A stretch of 64,000 nucleotides of DNA, taken from NCBI GenBank assembly GCA_040394475.1, contig JBEBSD010000030.1, positions 1-64,000 of the forward strand. The letters run 5' to 3'. Below, piece by piece: positions 16,339 through 25,879 of this stretch. The first letter of the stretch is position 1; the number at the start of each line of letters is the position of its first letter. A program made the position numbers and the translations under genes. The DNA is from JBEBSD01 sp040394475 (GTDB lineage: Bacteria; Bacteroidota; Bacteroidia; Cytophagales; Spirosomataceae). The notes beneath the pieces are model-generated. The model was not told where the DNA came from. It worked only from the letters and a program-made list of their open reading frames with translations, and searched no databases.

Positions 16339-16527
16339 TACGTTTGTACGTTTGGATAATTTTAACTAACTGATTGCTAAAAACTCGGTTTGTGAACTGG
16401 TTTTGTCCAAACAATGAGGGGAGTGTTGGTCGCACTTCCCTTTGTTTTTTCGGACTGGCTTCTATGTTTTCATACTTGTCATTGTTAAGTTTCCGAATAG
16501 ATTACTAAAATGCTTCGCACAGAGCGG

Positions 16528-17700
16528 TCAATAAACGATCAGCTTATTGCCCGCTGTAATTTTTATTCGAACGGCAGAAACGTTCAGCAGCTCCAGTGCG
16601 GCGTTCAAGGTCAGATCCCGGTCCATTTCCCCGGAAAATGTTTCCTGGGGAATGTCGCCTTTATACACAAGCTCAACATCATACCAACGCACCAGCTGCC
16701 GCATCACTTCTTCAAACGGAGTGTGTTTGAAATAGAAGTAGCCGCTCTTCCAGGCAATATACGGTTCGGTGTCTACCTGTTGTACATTGGTAGAGGCGTC
16801 GCGCACTATCCCTTGTTGTCCGGGTTTTAAGCTATTTACGACGTTAGATATACGATTTACGATTTGCACGGTCCCGCTCACCAGCGTCGTTTTAATTTCG
16901 GGTTCGTCTTGATAGGCCGATAGATTGAATTCAGTACCCGTCACCTGGACCTCTTGCCCATCACTGATTACCTTAAATGGCTTTTGTACATCCTTGGCAA
17001 CTGCAAAATAAGCTTCGCCCGAGACTTCCACTACACGTTCCGTTCCCACGAATCGCGCCGGGTACTTCAATGTCGAAGCTGAATTGAGCCAAACCTGGGT
17101 GCCGTCCGAAAGTGTAACCTGATAGGTGCCGCCTCCGGGCGTCGATAGGGACATGAGAGGCGGTACCTCCGAAAGGAGCTTTTCGTCCTGTCCGAGGTCT
17201 GAGACCGAAGAACCGTCCATATAACTGACCCCATCCCCGACAACAATTCCGGTCTGCGCTTCGCTCAGATCAATCGCACGGCCATCGGCCAACTTGAGCG
17301 TAGCCCGGTGACCACCCGGAGGAATGTCCGCCGGAAGTCTCTCATCCATTGCCTGAGGTGCAGGGTCCGGCGGCTGTTGCCTGGTAGCTGAAAACCAGAT
17401 TCCCGCCGCAAAAATTACAGTTGCTGCTGCATAGGGCAACCATCGGCGCAGCTGTCTTACTTTTATTAGCTGTTCGTGCCGGGTAATCTCGGTTTCTAAC
17501 CGCGGATCGTCCGCCACCGCCTTTTCCGGAATCGCAAACCAGTCATCCAGGCTGGCGTCCAGCTTATTCCCCGCATGCAACTCTTCCAAAAACCGGAGGT
17601 TATCCGGATGTTCCGTCGCCCAGGTCATGAGCTCTTTGTGTTCGGCCTCGCTAAGCGTGCCGCTCAGTTGCCTGTAAAGGAGTTGACTGATTCGTTCCAT
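16528..17700 (-). CDS. FecR-family anti-sigma/sigma regulator
   Basis: The 390-residue protein has an N-terminal cytoplasmic part (ISQLLYRQLSGTLSEAEHKELMTWATEHPDN), one transmembrane helix (about 88-108, WLPYAAATVIFAAGIWF), and a periplasmic FecR domain (LSTPGGGTYQVTLSDGTQVWLNSASTLKYPARF, ... VSGEAYFAVAKD). A DUF4974-type C-terminus follows (FKHTPFEEVMRQLVRWYDVELVY). It passes the signal from the STN domain of the downstream SusC to the ECF sigma encoded upstream. All four genes point the same way. Confidence 0.95.
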   Translation of the reverse strand: MERISQLLYRQLSGTLSEAEHKELMTWATEHPDNLRFLEELHAGNKLDASLDDWFAIPEKAVADDPRLETEITRHEQLIKVRQLRRWLPYAAATVIFAAGIWFSATRQQPPDPAPQAMDERLPADIPPGGHRATLKLADGRAIDLSEAQTGIVVGDGVSYMDGSSVSDLGQDEKLLSEVPPLMSLSTPGGGTYQVTLSDGTQVWLNSASTLKYPARFVGTERVVEVSGEAYFAVAKDVQKPFKVISDGQEVQVTGTEFNLSAYQDEPEIKTTLVSGTVQIVNRISNVVNSLKPGQQGIVRDASTNVQQVDTEPYIAWKSGYFYFKHTPFEEVMRQLVRWYDVELVYKGDIPQETFSGEMDRDLTLNAALELLNVSAVRIKITAGNKLIVY

Positions 17701-17879
17701 AAGCTGAATACGGAGACAGGGAGGTAAACCTTACCAGAAAGGTTGTAAAAAATCGTACTCAAAGAAGATTTTGTTGATTTATTTCGGGTAGATAGCCGTC
17801 TTGTGCGCTGCTTTTTCCGCAGCCTGCTGCGGGAGCCACTAGTAAGGAGACATGATGAAGGGAGTCGCTAAGTACCGCC

Positions 17880-18455
17880 TCACATCTCTTGCCTCAGCAG
17901 CCACACCAGAAAAATCAGGTTGCCGTCAAGCAGCTTGCGCAGGACCGAGATCGCCTTCGATTTTTGGCTGAAGATCGATGATACCGTCATTCCGGTGTCC
18001 TTTGCGATCTCCTCTGTCGTTTTTCCTTCTAAAAAACTCATGCGAAATACACGCTGCTGGCTCAGCGGCAGCTGATTCACCGCCTCTTCAATCTGCTTCA
18101 GCAGTTCGGTGTACAAAATACGGTTGTATACCTCCGGCGGCTCTCCCATCAGGTTACTGGCTGCAGCAGATAAGTCCTCCATCGACAACCCACGGCGGGA
18201 GCGGACACGGTCGATACAGGCGTTCTTCGTGGTGATATAGAGGAAAGCTTTGATCTGGGACTGGGTCCTGATCTGCATGCGGTTGTCCCATAGCTTCAGC
18301 ATGATGTCGCTCACCACCTCCTCGGCCAGGCCGTGGTCTTTTACATACGAAAATGCAAAATGCTGTAACGAGCGGGAATAATAACGGTATACGCCATCAA
18401 ACGTCTTCCGGTCGCCGGCTTTTAGCTGATCGATATCTACTTCAAAGGGACGCAT
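17880..18455 (-). CDS. ECF RNA polymerase sigma factor (FecI-like)
   Basis: The 191-residue protein has sigma region 2 (FDGVYRYYSRSLQHFAFSYVKDHGLAEEVVSDIMLKLWDNR) and region 4 (INQLPLSQQRVFRMSFLEGKTTEEIAKDTGMTVSSIFSQKSKAISVL), the standard Bacteroidota ECF layout. It probably drives the downstream susC/susD when ligand binding is signalled through FecR. It is 179 bases upstream of fecR, so a second promoter in that gap is possible. The leader peptide is very short, with a -7 box close by. Confidence 0.95.
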   Translation of the reverse strand: MRPFEVDIDQLKAGDRKTFDGVYRYYSRSLQHFAFSYVKDHGLAEEVVSDIMLKLWDNRMQIRTQSQIKAFLYITTKNACIDRVRSRRGLSMEDLSAAASNLMGEPPEVYNRILYTELLKQIEEAVNQLPLSQQRVFRMSFLEGKTTEEIAKDTGMTVSSIFSQKSKAISVLRKLLDGNLIFLVWLLRQEM

Positions 18456-18480
18456 AACCTACTGATGCTGGTGTATGCCG

Positions 18481-18488
18481 CAAACCTA
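18481..18488 (-). promoter_or_regulatory. Candidate -7 box for the ECF sigma gene
   Basis: On the minus strand this reads TAGGTTTG, which fits the Bacteroidota primary-sigma -7 consensus TAnnTTTG. It is about 26 bases from the start codon, a usable distance. No good -33 TTTG was found at 19-21 bases, so this is tentative. Confidence 0.4.
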
Positions 18489-18609
18489 TGAAAAATAGTT
18501 GAAAGCTGAAAAATAAAGGGCTTGCTTACAGGGAATTCGCGCTTAAGAAGTACGATTTCAGCGCTGCGTTTTGCGACGGGAACCGGCTGTGTCTTTAGCA
18601 GCAAACCGC

Positions 18610-19563
18610 TCATCCGATGGCAATTTTACTTAGAATCGACTCAATAATCGTATGGGTCCGGATATCATCCGCCTCGGCTTCGTAATTGAGCAAAATCCGG
18701 TGGTTCATAATATCGGGCGCCAGTTCCTTAATATCTTCCGGCAATACGTAGTCCCGTCCCTCGAGGTAGGCCAGCGCTTTGGCCGCCAGGTTGAGGTAAA
18801 TCGTGGCACGCGGTGAAACGCCAAACTGGATATAACGGGCCTCTTCCTTCAGGTTGTATTCGAGCGGGCGGCGGGTCGCAAAGACGAGCTCAATAATGTA
18901 ACGTTCCAGTGTTTCGGAAATATTGACCTTATTGATTTCATTGCGGATGGCATAGACATCGTCTTTAGACAAAATGGGCTGGGGAACATAATGGAAGTTC
19001 AGGTCGGACATGCGCCGCATCACTTCCAGTTCTTCCGTACGGCTCAGGTAGTCCAGATGAACCTTCATCATAAACCGGTCGAGCTGGGCTTCCGGCAACG
19101 GATAGGTGCCTTCCTGTTCTACGGGATTCTGAGTAGCCAGCACCAGAAAAGGCCTGTCGAGCACATACGTGCTGTCGCCGATGGTCACTTGTTTTTCCTG
19201 CATGGCTTCCAGCAGGGCCGATTGTACTTTGGCCGGGGAGCGGTTGACTTCATCGGCCAGTATGATATTGGCAAATATAGGCCCCTTTTTTACTTCGTAA
19301 TCCCCGACTTTGGGTTTATAGATCATGGTCCCGATGAGATCGGCGGGCAACAGGTCGGATGTAAACTGGATGCGGCTGAAATCCAGCTGCAGTACTTTGG
19401 CAATGGTATTAATGGTCAGGGTTTTGGCGAGTCCGGGAACTCCTTCAAGCAATACATGCCCTCCGGTAAACAGGCTGATGAGCATCCGGTTCATCAGCTT
19501 TTCCTGCCCCACGACTACTTTTCCGATTTCATTGAGAACAAGTTGTATTTTCTGTTGGTACAT
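18610..19563 (-). CDS. MoxR-family AAA+ ATPase
   Basis: The 317-residue protein has Walker A GVPGLAKT near residue 40 and Walker B IILADEVNRSP, then LATQNPVEQEGTYPLPEAQLDRFM, the MoxR hallmark, and the C-terminal lid (PRATIYLNLAAKALAYLEGRDYV). MoxR ATPases act as chaperone-like factors, usually next to DUF58 and VWA-domain genes. Those partners are missing here: prmC is upstream and the sigma gene downstream. A second MoxR is encoded at 40720. Confidence 0.95.
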   Translation of the reverse strand: MYQQKIQLVLNEIGKVVVGQEKLMNRMLISLFTGGHVLLEGVPGLAKTLTINTIAKVLQLDFSRIQFTSDLLPADLIGTMIYKPKVGDYEVKKGPIFANIILADEVNRSPAKVQSALLEAMQEKQVTIGDSTYVLDRPFLVLATQNPVEQEGTYPLPEAQLDRFMMKVHLDYLSRTEELEVMRRMSDLNFHYVPQPILSKDDVYAIRNEINKVNISETLERYIIELVFATRRPLEYNLKEEARYIQFGVSPRATIYLNLAAKALAYLEGRDYVLPEDIKELAPDIMNHRILLNYEAEADDIRTHTIIESILSKIAIG

Positions 19564-19641
19564 CTGGAATGGGCTAATATAAGAATAAACGGCAATCCCG
19601 GTTTGAAATTACCGGTTGCCACCTGAAATACGGAGAGATGC

Positions 19642-20502
19642 TCAGGCATTGAGTGCCCGGACAAAGCGATTTTTGCCGTGAATATCCTGTAACAGCGTGA
19701 CCTGGCTATAGCCGTTGGTTTCGAAGACCGCACGTGTTTCGGGGCCGAAATGTTCATTAATTTCTACATAACAGCTGCCGCCCGCCTTCAGGTGACGCTT
19801 CCCGAACGCCGCGATGGCTTCATAAAACAACATCGGGTTATTGTCTTCGACAAAAAGCGCCTCGTGGGGCTCGAAGCGCAATACATTCGGCCGCATTTGT
19901 TCTGCCTCTGAATAGGTCACATAAGGCGGGTTACTGACAATACAATCAAACAACGGGATCTGCCCGGCCGGAAGTTCGTCGGGTTGAAGGATATCCCGCA
20001 GTTCAAAGGTGACGTCGGCCATTAACTGATAGGCGTTCTCCCGGGCGACATTGAGCGCATCCTCCGAAACATCCCAGCCGTAAATGGCGGCATGCGGCAG
20101 AAAACGGGCCAGTACAATGGCGATACAGCCGCTTCCGGTCCCGATGTCCAGAATAGTTACCTTCTCATCCGGCTCGGAATAATCCCGGGTGATCAGGCGG
20201 ATCAGCTCTTCCGTTTCCGGACGGGGAATAAGAACAGAGGAAGAAACGTTGAATTTCAATCCGCAAAACTCCTCGGAACCGATAATATGCTGCACCGGTT
20301 CGTTCTCGTTCAAACGCTTGATGACATGGTCCCAATCGGGTTGTAACCCGTTATCGACCAAGGGGCGGTCGACCAGTACATCTACATTGCTCAGTCGTAA
20401 ATAATGCTTTAACAGCATGTAGGCAATGGCCTGAGTCTCTTTAGGTGGATAATTGGTAATCCGGTTCGTTAGATACTGATATAGTTGACGGGCTGAAGTC
20501 AT
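19642..20502 (-). CDS. prmC: Peptide chain release factor N5-glutamine methyltransferase
   Basis: The 286-residue protein has the PrmC N-terminal helical domain, then a SAM-binding Rossmann fold (ILDIGTGSGCIAIVLARFLP), the catalytic NPPY motif in IVSNPPYVTYSEAEQM, and FEPHEALFVEDNNPMLFYEAI. It methylates the glutamine of the GGQ motif in release factors RF1 and RF2. It is divergent from ribD and about 80 bases upstream of the moxR gene in the same direction. Confidence 0.95.
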   Translation of the reverse strand: MTSARQLYQYLTNRITNYPPKETQAIAYMLLKHYLRLSNVDVLVDRPLVDNGLQPDWDHVIKRLNENEPVQHIIGSEEFCGLKFNVSSSVLIPRPETEELIRLITRDYSEPDEKVTILDIGTGSGCIAIVLARFLPHAAIYGWDVSEDALNVARENAYQLMADVTFELRDILQPDELPAGQIPLFDCIVSNPPYVTYSEAEQMRPNVLRFEPHEALFVEDNNPMLFYEAIAAFGKRHLKAGGSCYVEINEHFGPETRAVFETNGYSQVTLLQDIHGKNRFVRALNA

Positions 20503-20613
20503 TGAAATTTACTTTTAAAGGGGAAAGTTAGAAAAAAATAATCAGGTTGACATCAGATTGGGTGGCAAGTTGGCGAAATTGCAGCAGAATCCGAAAGGAA
20601 ATAAGCGTACGAG

Positions 20614-21696
20614 ATGACTAACGATTCAGTATTGATGCAGCGTGCATTGCAACTGGCTGCTTTAGGGGCGGGGAATGTGAGCCCGAACCCGATGGTGGGG
20701 TGCGTGCTGGTAAGCGGAATGGCCATAATAGGGGAGGGGTGGCACCGGCAATACGGTGGCCCGCACGCGGAGGTGGAAGCGGTAAGAGATGCTGTCCGGA
20801 GAGGCCATTCGGCAAAGCTGGCAGGGGCAACGGCGTATGTGTCGCTGGAGCCCTGTTCGCATTTTGGAAAGACCCCCCCCTGCGCCGACCTGCTGATAGC
20901 ACAGGCCGTGGGGCGGGTCGTGATTTGTACGGAAGATCCTAATCCGCTGGTAAAAGGACGGGGGATCGTCCGTCTTCGGGAAGCGGGAATAACAGTTGAC
21001 GTAGGAATGCTGGCACAGGAGGGAAGGGAACTGAACCGCCGTTTTTGGAGTGGTATTACCCGGAAAAGACCTTATGTGATCATAAAATGGGCCGAAAGCC
21101 GGGATGGTATGCTGGCAGGCGCCAACGGACAACCGGTGAAAATAAGCTGCCCCGAAACGGATGTACTGGTGCACCGGTGGCGGGCGGAGGAGGATGCCAT
21201 ACTGGTGGGGAAACAAACGGTGCTGAACGACGATCCGGCTTTAAACCTCCGGCATTGGAAAGGGAATCATCCGGTGCGCATTGTATTGGATACGCACCTG
21301 GAAATCGGGGAAAACTACCAGGTCCGGGCGGCGTCACAGCCGACCATCCTGGTCAACACGATCCGGGAGGAGATTGCCATAGAACAGTTAGACCGCTACC
21401 GCCGCGATACCCCGGCGACCGGTTACCTGAAGGCCGACACGCGAAAGGAGGGGCTCCGGCCCCTGTTGGAAAGATTGTATGAACTGGGAATCCGGTCGGT
21501 ACTGGTGGAAGGCGGCCGCCAGGTGCATGAATCATTTTTGAAGGCGGGAATCTGGGATGAAATCCGGCAGATTAAAGGGGCGGCAGTGATCGGAACAGGC
21601 ATCGGAGCACCGGCCGCCCAAGGGGTATTTTACCGGGAAGAAAGGATAAAAGAAGATGTGATCAGCTACTTCAGGAACGAACTCCCTGTCACCTGA
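20614..21696 (+). CDS. ribD: Bifunctional riboflavin deaminase/reductase
   Basis: The 360-residue protein carries the zinc deaminase motifs HAEVEAV near residue 50 and PCSHFGKTPPCADLL near 80. The C-terminal reductase domain (RPYVIIKWAESRDGMLAG, VLVEGGRQVHESFLKAG) follows. It carries out two successive steps of riboflavin synthesis, deamination and ribose-chain reduction. It stands alone with no other rib gene near it. No FMN riboswitch was recognised in the 111 bases between it and the divergent prmC. Confidence 0.95.
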   Translation: MTNDSVLMQRALQLAALGAGNVSPNPMVGCVLVSGMAIIGEGWHRQYGGPHAEVEAVRDAVRRGHSAKLAGATAYVSLEPCSHFGKTPPCADLLIAQAVGRVVICTEDPNPLVKGRGIVRLREAGITVDVGMLAQEGRELNRRFWSGITRKRPYVIIKWAESRDGMLAGANGQPVKISCPETDVLVHRWRAEEDAILVGKQTVLNDDPALNLRHWKGNHPVRIVLDTHLEIGENYQVRAASQPTILVNTIREEIAIEQLDRYRRDTPATGYLKADTRKEGLRPLLERLYELGIRSVLVEGGRQVHESFLKAGIWDEIRQIKGAAVIGTGIGAPAAQGVFYREERIKEDVISYFRNELPVT

Positions 21697-21718
21697 GGAC
21701 ACAGACGCTCCTAGCAGT

Positions 21719-22486
21719 TCATTCCTCCCGGTCGGCTTCGTTCCAGATGCTCCAGGATTTTTCTGCCTGCAGATAAAGCATATTCAGCCCGTTCATAGTA
21801 GCCGCCCCCTGCTGTGCCCCCTTTTTCAAAAAGGTGGTTTCCGCAGGGTTGTAGACCAGGTCGTATAGTAAATGCTTATTGCTGATGAAAGTATAGGGGA
21901 TCGGCGGACAGCTGTCCAGGTTTGGCGACATTCCCAGAGGGGTGGTGTTGATGAGCAGCCGAAAGTCGCTGAGAATGTCCAGTGTAAGGTCTCCGTACGC
22001 CAGCTCGTGCTCTCTAGGAGTCCTGGAGACAACCCGGTAGTCGGTTTGCAGATCGTCCAGAGCGGTCGTAACGGCCTTTGCCGCTCCGCCGTTTCCCAGT
22101 ACCAGCGCTTTTAAATCCTTACAGCTTTCTCCGCGACGTTCGAGCCATTCTTCCAGTGATGTTTTGAAGCCATAATAGTCTGTATTATACCCTTTAGTGG
22201 AACCGTCTTCGTACCGCTTGATGGTATTGACGGCACCAATACGGGCGGCAGTCTGACGGTCAAGGTCGTCCAGATACGGAATGACCGCCTGCTTGTAGGG
22301 GATGGTTACATTCAGTCCCCGGAGGTTGGGCTTGCTTTGAAGCAGCGGCAGCAGCGCTTCCACAGATTCCAGCGGGAACAATTCGTACCGGCAATTCAAA
22401 ATCCCCTCCCTCAGGAATTTCTCGGAGAAATATTGTTTCGAGAAAGAATGTGATAAAGGATATCCGATCAATCCAAATAAATTCAT
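21719..22486 (-). CDS. aroE: Shikimate dehydrogenase
   Basis: The start is set at ATG 22486 (MNLFGLIGYPLSHSFSKQYF); a TTG five codons upstream is in frame but less likely. The 254-residue protein has the substrate-binding SxS motif (SHSFS), the catalytic Lys in LNVTIPYKQAVIPYL, IGAVNTIKR, and the nucleotide fold VLGNGGAAKAV. It reduces 3-dehydroshikimate to shikimate with NADPH. It is convergent with ribD, separated by 22 bases. Confidence 0.95.
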   Translation of the reverse strand: MNLFGLIGYPLSHSFSKQYFSEKFLREGILNCRYELFPLESVEALLPLLQSKPNLRGLNVTIPYKQAVIPYLDDLDRQTAARIGAVNTIKRYEDGSTKGYNTDYYGFKTSLEEWLERRGESCKDLKALVLGNGGAAKAVTTALDDLQTDYRVVSRTPREHELAYGDLTLDILSDFRLLINTTPLGMSPNLDSCPPIPYTFISNKHLLYDLVYNPAETTFLKKGAQQGAATMNGLNMLYLQAEKSWSIWNEADREE

Positions 22487-22590
22487 TGCAGTTAGTTTCA
22501 AATAGGTGTTTGATCCTGGTGTTATGTCACGATGCCTGGTCGTATTTCAGCTGTCAGGCTGGGCCCGTCCGTAACGTCATGGTAGGCTGT

Positions 22591-22605
22591 CATGGTGAGC
22601 CTGTC
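22591..22605. repeat. CATGGTGAGCCTGTC motif copy
   Basis: The gap between aroE and the GHMP kinase holds CATGGTGAGCCTGTC, the reverse complement of the GACAGGCTCACCATG units that are tandemly repeated at 57922-57982. The short motif is spread through intergenic DNA of many bacteria. Confidence 0.5.
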
Positions 22606-22617
22606 ACCAGGGTACGA

Positions 22618-23715
22618 TTACATCACAACCCGGGTTTTCCCCGGAAGGACTTGTATGCCGTCGTCTACCTGTATAACATGGCTTCTCCCCCCTTGCCGTT
22701 CAATGGCTTCGGCAACGGCTTCCGTGTGCTGAGGGGCATATACAAACATACAGCCGCCGCCGCCGGAGCCATTGATCTTTCCGCCGAGGGCGCCTGCCGA
22801 CAGGGCTGCGTGCAGCATGCGTTCAATCTTGGGGGTGGATGTTCGTTTAAAGTCCCTCAGGTTGGCATGGTGCCGGCTGAGCAATTGGCCGAAGTCCCGG
22901 TCAAATTGTTCCCGGTCGGTCACAGGGTTGGAAAACAGCGTCTTCCCTTCCTTCAGAAGATCCCGGTCGTCGAGGTTGGCTTTCAGTAATTCGTATTCCT
23001 CGTCCGACAAAAAAGACCTGTACCCGCCGATCCTGCCGGCCGGGGTGGTAAAAATGGAAAAGGAAGGATCCTTCCGCGCAACTTTCTCCATCACCGCTTC
23101 CATTCCATAGCGGCAGTGCGCCAGTATGCCCAGGGTATCTTTGGGTTCCAGTGAGTCGCCCAGCACAAAAGCGCCCAGTTCAGGCGTTAAGCGTTCTACA
23201 TGGATCTCCGGGGTGGATTCCAGGTAGATGACATTTCCTATTGCCGTTGAGTAATGGTCCATCATGCCGCCCGGCTCCCCGAATTCAGGGACTTCCGCAA
23301 GATAGGCCAGCTCTCCGAGGGTCTTGGCGTCGTAATGGGCAGGGCTGTCGCTCATGCGGTCCAGGAATGCCGCCCAGGAAACAATCAGCGCCGACGAGCT
23401 CGAGGTTCCCGAATTAATCGGGATGTTTCCCGTGATGGTACCGTCAAAACCCTTTGAAAAGCGGGCTCCCTTCCGTTTGAGGACATTGATGGTACTTTTA
23501 AAATAGTCCCTGTCCTGCGTGTAGGGAAAGGTGTCTTCCAAGGAAAAGGAGATCCGCTGGTCCAGGTCCGGAAGATCAATCCGGACCTGGGTATCGTCGC
23601 GATGGGTACCTGTTACCTGGATTCTGCGGGAGATCGCCGCAGCAATCACCGGCAGCCCCAGATAATCCTGGTGTTCTCCGAAAAGACAGATTCTGCCGGG
23701 AGTTGAAAAAATCAT
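22618..23715 (-). CDS. GHMP kinase, galactokinase-like
   Basis: The 365-residue protein opens with STPGRICLFGEHQDYLGLPVI, a galactokinase-type signature. It carries the phosphate-binding GHMP motif GNIPINSGTSSSSALIVSW near residue 108 and the C-terminal INGSGGGGCMFVYAP. GHMP kinases phosphorylate sugars or mevalonate-type substrates with ATP. Three bases separate it from an upstream sugar transporter gene, so import and 1-phosphorylation of a hexose such as galactose is the natural reading. The other Leloir genes are not nearby, and a different sugar is possible. Confidence 0.85.
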   Translation of the reverse strand: MIFSTPGRICLFGEHQDYLGLPVIAAAISRRIQVTGTHRDDTQVRIDLPDLDQRISFSLEDTFPYTQDRDYFKSTINVLKRKGARFSKGFDGTITGNIPINSGTSSSSALIVSWAAFLDRMSDSPAHYDAKTLGELAYLAEVPEFGEPGGMMDHYSTAIGNVIYLESTPEIHVERLTPELGAFVLGDSLEPKDTLGILAHCRYGMEAVMEKVARKDPSFSIFTTPAGRIGGYRSFLSDEEYELLKANLDDRDLLKEGKTLFSNPVTDREQFDRDFGQLLSRHHANLRDFKRTSTPKIERMLHAALSAGALGGKINGSGGGGCMFVYAPQHTEAVAEAIERQGGRSHVIQVDDGIQVLPGKTRVVM

Positions 23716-23718
23716 AGG

Positions 23719-24945
23719 TTACCAGTTCTTCTTTTTGTGTCCGGCCAGGGCATAATACAGGATGTAGACATAAAGTGGGATGAGCAGCCAATAGGCCTGC
23801 TGAGTGCTTCCCAGGTTATCCGCCAGGGAACCGTACACCATGGGGAGAATCGCCCCGCCCGAGATCCCCATGATCAGCAGCGCGGAAGCGGTTTTAGTAA
23901 ATTTCCCCAGGCCATCCAGGGCGAGGGGCCAGATGGCCGGCCATACAAGCGCATGGGCAAATCCGAGGAACGCAATCGCATAAACCGAAACAATACCCCC
24001 TGTATAAATAGCGAGGAAGGAAAATACAATTCCCATCACTCCCGAGAGGATCAAATAGTTGACCTGGGAAATGAATTTCGGGATCAGCAAAATTCCCAGC
24101 AAATAGCCCACCATCATCCCCACCAGGGTATAGATGCCGAATTTACTGGCCTGCTCTACCGGGAAGCCCAGCGAAATCCCGTAATTGATCACAGTATCCG
24201 CGGCGATGACTTCTACCCCGACATAACAGAAGATGGCGGCAATCCCAAATACCAGGTTGGGGAACTGCAGGATGCTGGTTTTTGCGGAGGCGCCGCCTTT
24301 TGCGTCTGTCACTTCCTCTTCTTCGGCCTCCACTTCCGGAAGCCCTTTGGTAATCCGTACCAAAACGGCCAATCCGATCAGGATAGCGGTTATGATCAGA
24401 TAAGGCACCTCCACTTTCTTCAGTTCTTCCTGTGCAGTAGTTGCGACCGCACCACCGGCCAGGAGGATACCTGAAAAAATATACTGGCTGATGATTCCCG
24501 CCAGTTTATTGGCAATCCCCATAAAACTGATGCGCTGCGCAGCGCTTTCTTTGGGACCTAAGATGGTAACATACGGATTGGAGGCTGTCTGCAACAGTGT
24601 GAGGCCGATTCCGATCGTAAACAAACCCACCAGGAAAAGCGGATAGGAAGCCACCTGGGCGGCCGGAATAAAAATGAGGGTTCCTACCGCCATGATGAGG
24701 AGTCCCAGGGCCATTCCGTTTTTAAACCCGGTTTTTTTCAAGACGATAGACGAAGGAATCGCCATCACGGTGTAGGAAATAAAGAATGCGAAGGTGACCA
24801 GGTAGGAGCTTGTATTGTCCAGGTTAAATGCTTTCTGAAAAAAAGAAATCAGGGTAGCATTGACCCAGGTGACAAACCCGAACACAAAAAATAATATCCC
24901 GATGATGATCAGGGGGCCTAGGTAATTGGAATTGTTGTTACGCAT
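23719..24945 (-). CDS. Sugar MFS transporter, FucP/GluP type
   Basis: The 408-residue membrane protein has about twelve transmembrane helices. It opens with GPLIIIGILFFVFGFVTWVNATLISFF, typical of the fucose/glucose/galactose H+ symporter group, and has TLLQTASNPYVTILGPKESAAQRI between the first helices. It should import a monosaccharide across the inner membrane for the GHMP kinase encoded three bases downstream. The ~500 bases upstream probably hold the promoter of the pair. Confidence 0.9.
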   Translation of the reverse strand: MRNNNSNYLGPLIIIGILFFVFGFVTWVNATLISFFQKAFNLDNTSSYLVTFAFFISYTVMAIPSSIVLKKTGFKNGMALGLLIMAVGTLIFIPAAQVASYPLFLVGLFTIGIGLTLLQTASNPYVTILGPKESAAQRISFMGIANKLAGIISQYIFSGILLAGGAVATTAQEELKKVEVPYLIITAILIGLAVLVRITKGLPEVEAEEEEVTDAKGGASAKTSILQFPNLVFGIAAIFCYVGVEVIAADTVINYGISLGFPVEQASKFGIYTLVGMMVGYLLGILLIPKFISQVNYLILSGVMGIVFSFLAIYTGGIVSVYAIAFLGFAHALVWPAIWPLALDGLGKFTKTASALLIMGISGGAILPMVYGSLADNLGSTQQAYWLLIPLYVYILYYALAGHKKKNW

Positions 24946-25462
24946 TCTCTTAAGGGTTGGTTAATGATGGCAGAAAAAATCACAGGAATAGCAAAAGAAA
25001 CATGGTTTGAATGCTTCCTGATGGAATAATTACGATAAGTTTCCGGAATGGGACCGCTAACGGACATGTTTATTTTTCAGGAAAGGAACTAAGGGTCCGA
25101 AACGACATCGGGTACTACCCCCGTGGACGCTTCCGAACTTTTATGATAAAAATACAGTTTAAAATATGCATCCCGGAGAATTCTACTTAACGGTTAGCTT
25201 TTTAAAGTACCCGCTACCCGACAAAGGCAGTAAGCAAATCCCGTGACGGCCGCAAATTAAAGAAAAAACAGTAATTTAATTTTTTTATAAACTAAATTTA
25301 AAAAGGCCTTCCGGTTAAATGCAGTAGATTGCAAGAAGGAGCAGCTTAATAAAGCGTTGATAACCCAGGGGACGAAGACCGCGTTCCAAACCTTAAATTG
25401 TGTTGTACACAGACTTTGTAACGGCATTTAAGGTGTTATTTTAATAAGGAAAAATAAAATTG
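24946..25462. other. Intergenic stretch between divergent transporter and pterin operons
   Basis: No gene was found. The AT-rich part at 25255-25310 and the sequence just before 25463 probably carry the divergent promoters, but no full -33/-7 pair could be identified. No pterin or preQ1 riboswitch was recognised. Confidence 0.5.
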
Positions 25463-25879
25463 ATGGCAGCAAACAAAGTGTCGGTTTTCCGAAAGGAAAA
25501 TTTTAACGCGGCGCATCGTCTCCATAATCCAAACTGGACAGATGAAAAAAACGAGCGTGTGTATGGAAAGTGCAACAATCCTTCTTTCCATGGGCATAAC
25601 TACGAACTTATCGTACAGCTGACCGGAGCGGTTGATCCGGAAACGGGTTATGTCATGGACATGAAGGTGCTGGGCCAACTGGTCCGCGAGTGGGTGATTG
25701 ACCGGTTTGACCATAAAAATCTTAACCTGGACCTGGAGGAGTTCCGTGACCTGAACCCGTCGGCCGAAAACATCGCCATGGTAATTTATGACCTGCTGCG
25801 TCCGCAGATTTCCAGTGATTTAGTATTGAAAATTCGCCTATATGAAACAGAACGAAACTTCGTTGAATATCCTGCTTGA
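25463..25879 (+). CDS. 6-pyruvoyl/6-carboxy-tetrahydropterin synthase family
   Basis: ATG 25463 is taken as the start over an adjacent TTG. The 138-residue enzyme has the zinc ligands NAAHRL and HGHNY and the catalytic Cys in GKCNNPSFHGHNY. The Cys-x5-HGH spacing and the DHKNLNLDLEEF segment look closer to 6-pyruvoyl-tetrahydropterin synthase than to many QueD proteins. It acts on dihydroneopterin triphosphate, the product of FolE, encoded with a 38-base overlap. Whether the end product is queuosine or a biopterin is open. Confidence 0.85.
   Translation: MAANKVSVFRKENFNAAHRLHNPNWTDEKNERVYGKCNNPSFHGHNYELIVQLTGAVDPETGYVMDMKVLGQLVREWVIDRFDHKNLNLDLEEFRDLNPSAENIAMVIYDLLRPQISSDLVLKIRLYETERNFVEYPA

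Noticed and set aside
25255..25462. preQ1 or other pterin-related riboswitch
   Set aside because: No matching stem-loop pattern was recognised in the leader of the pterin operon.
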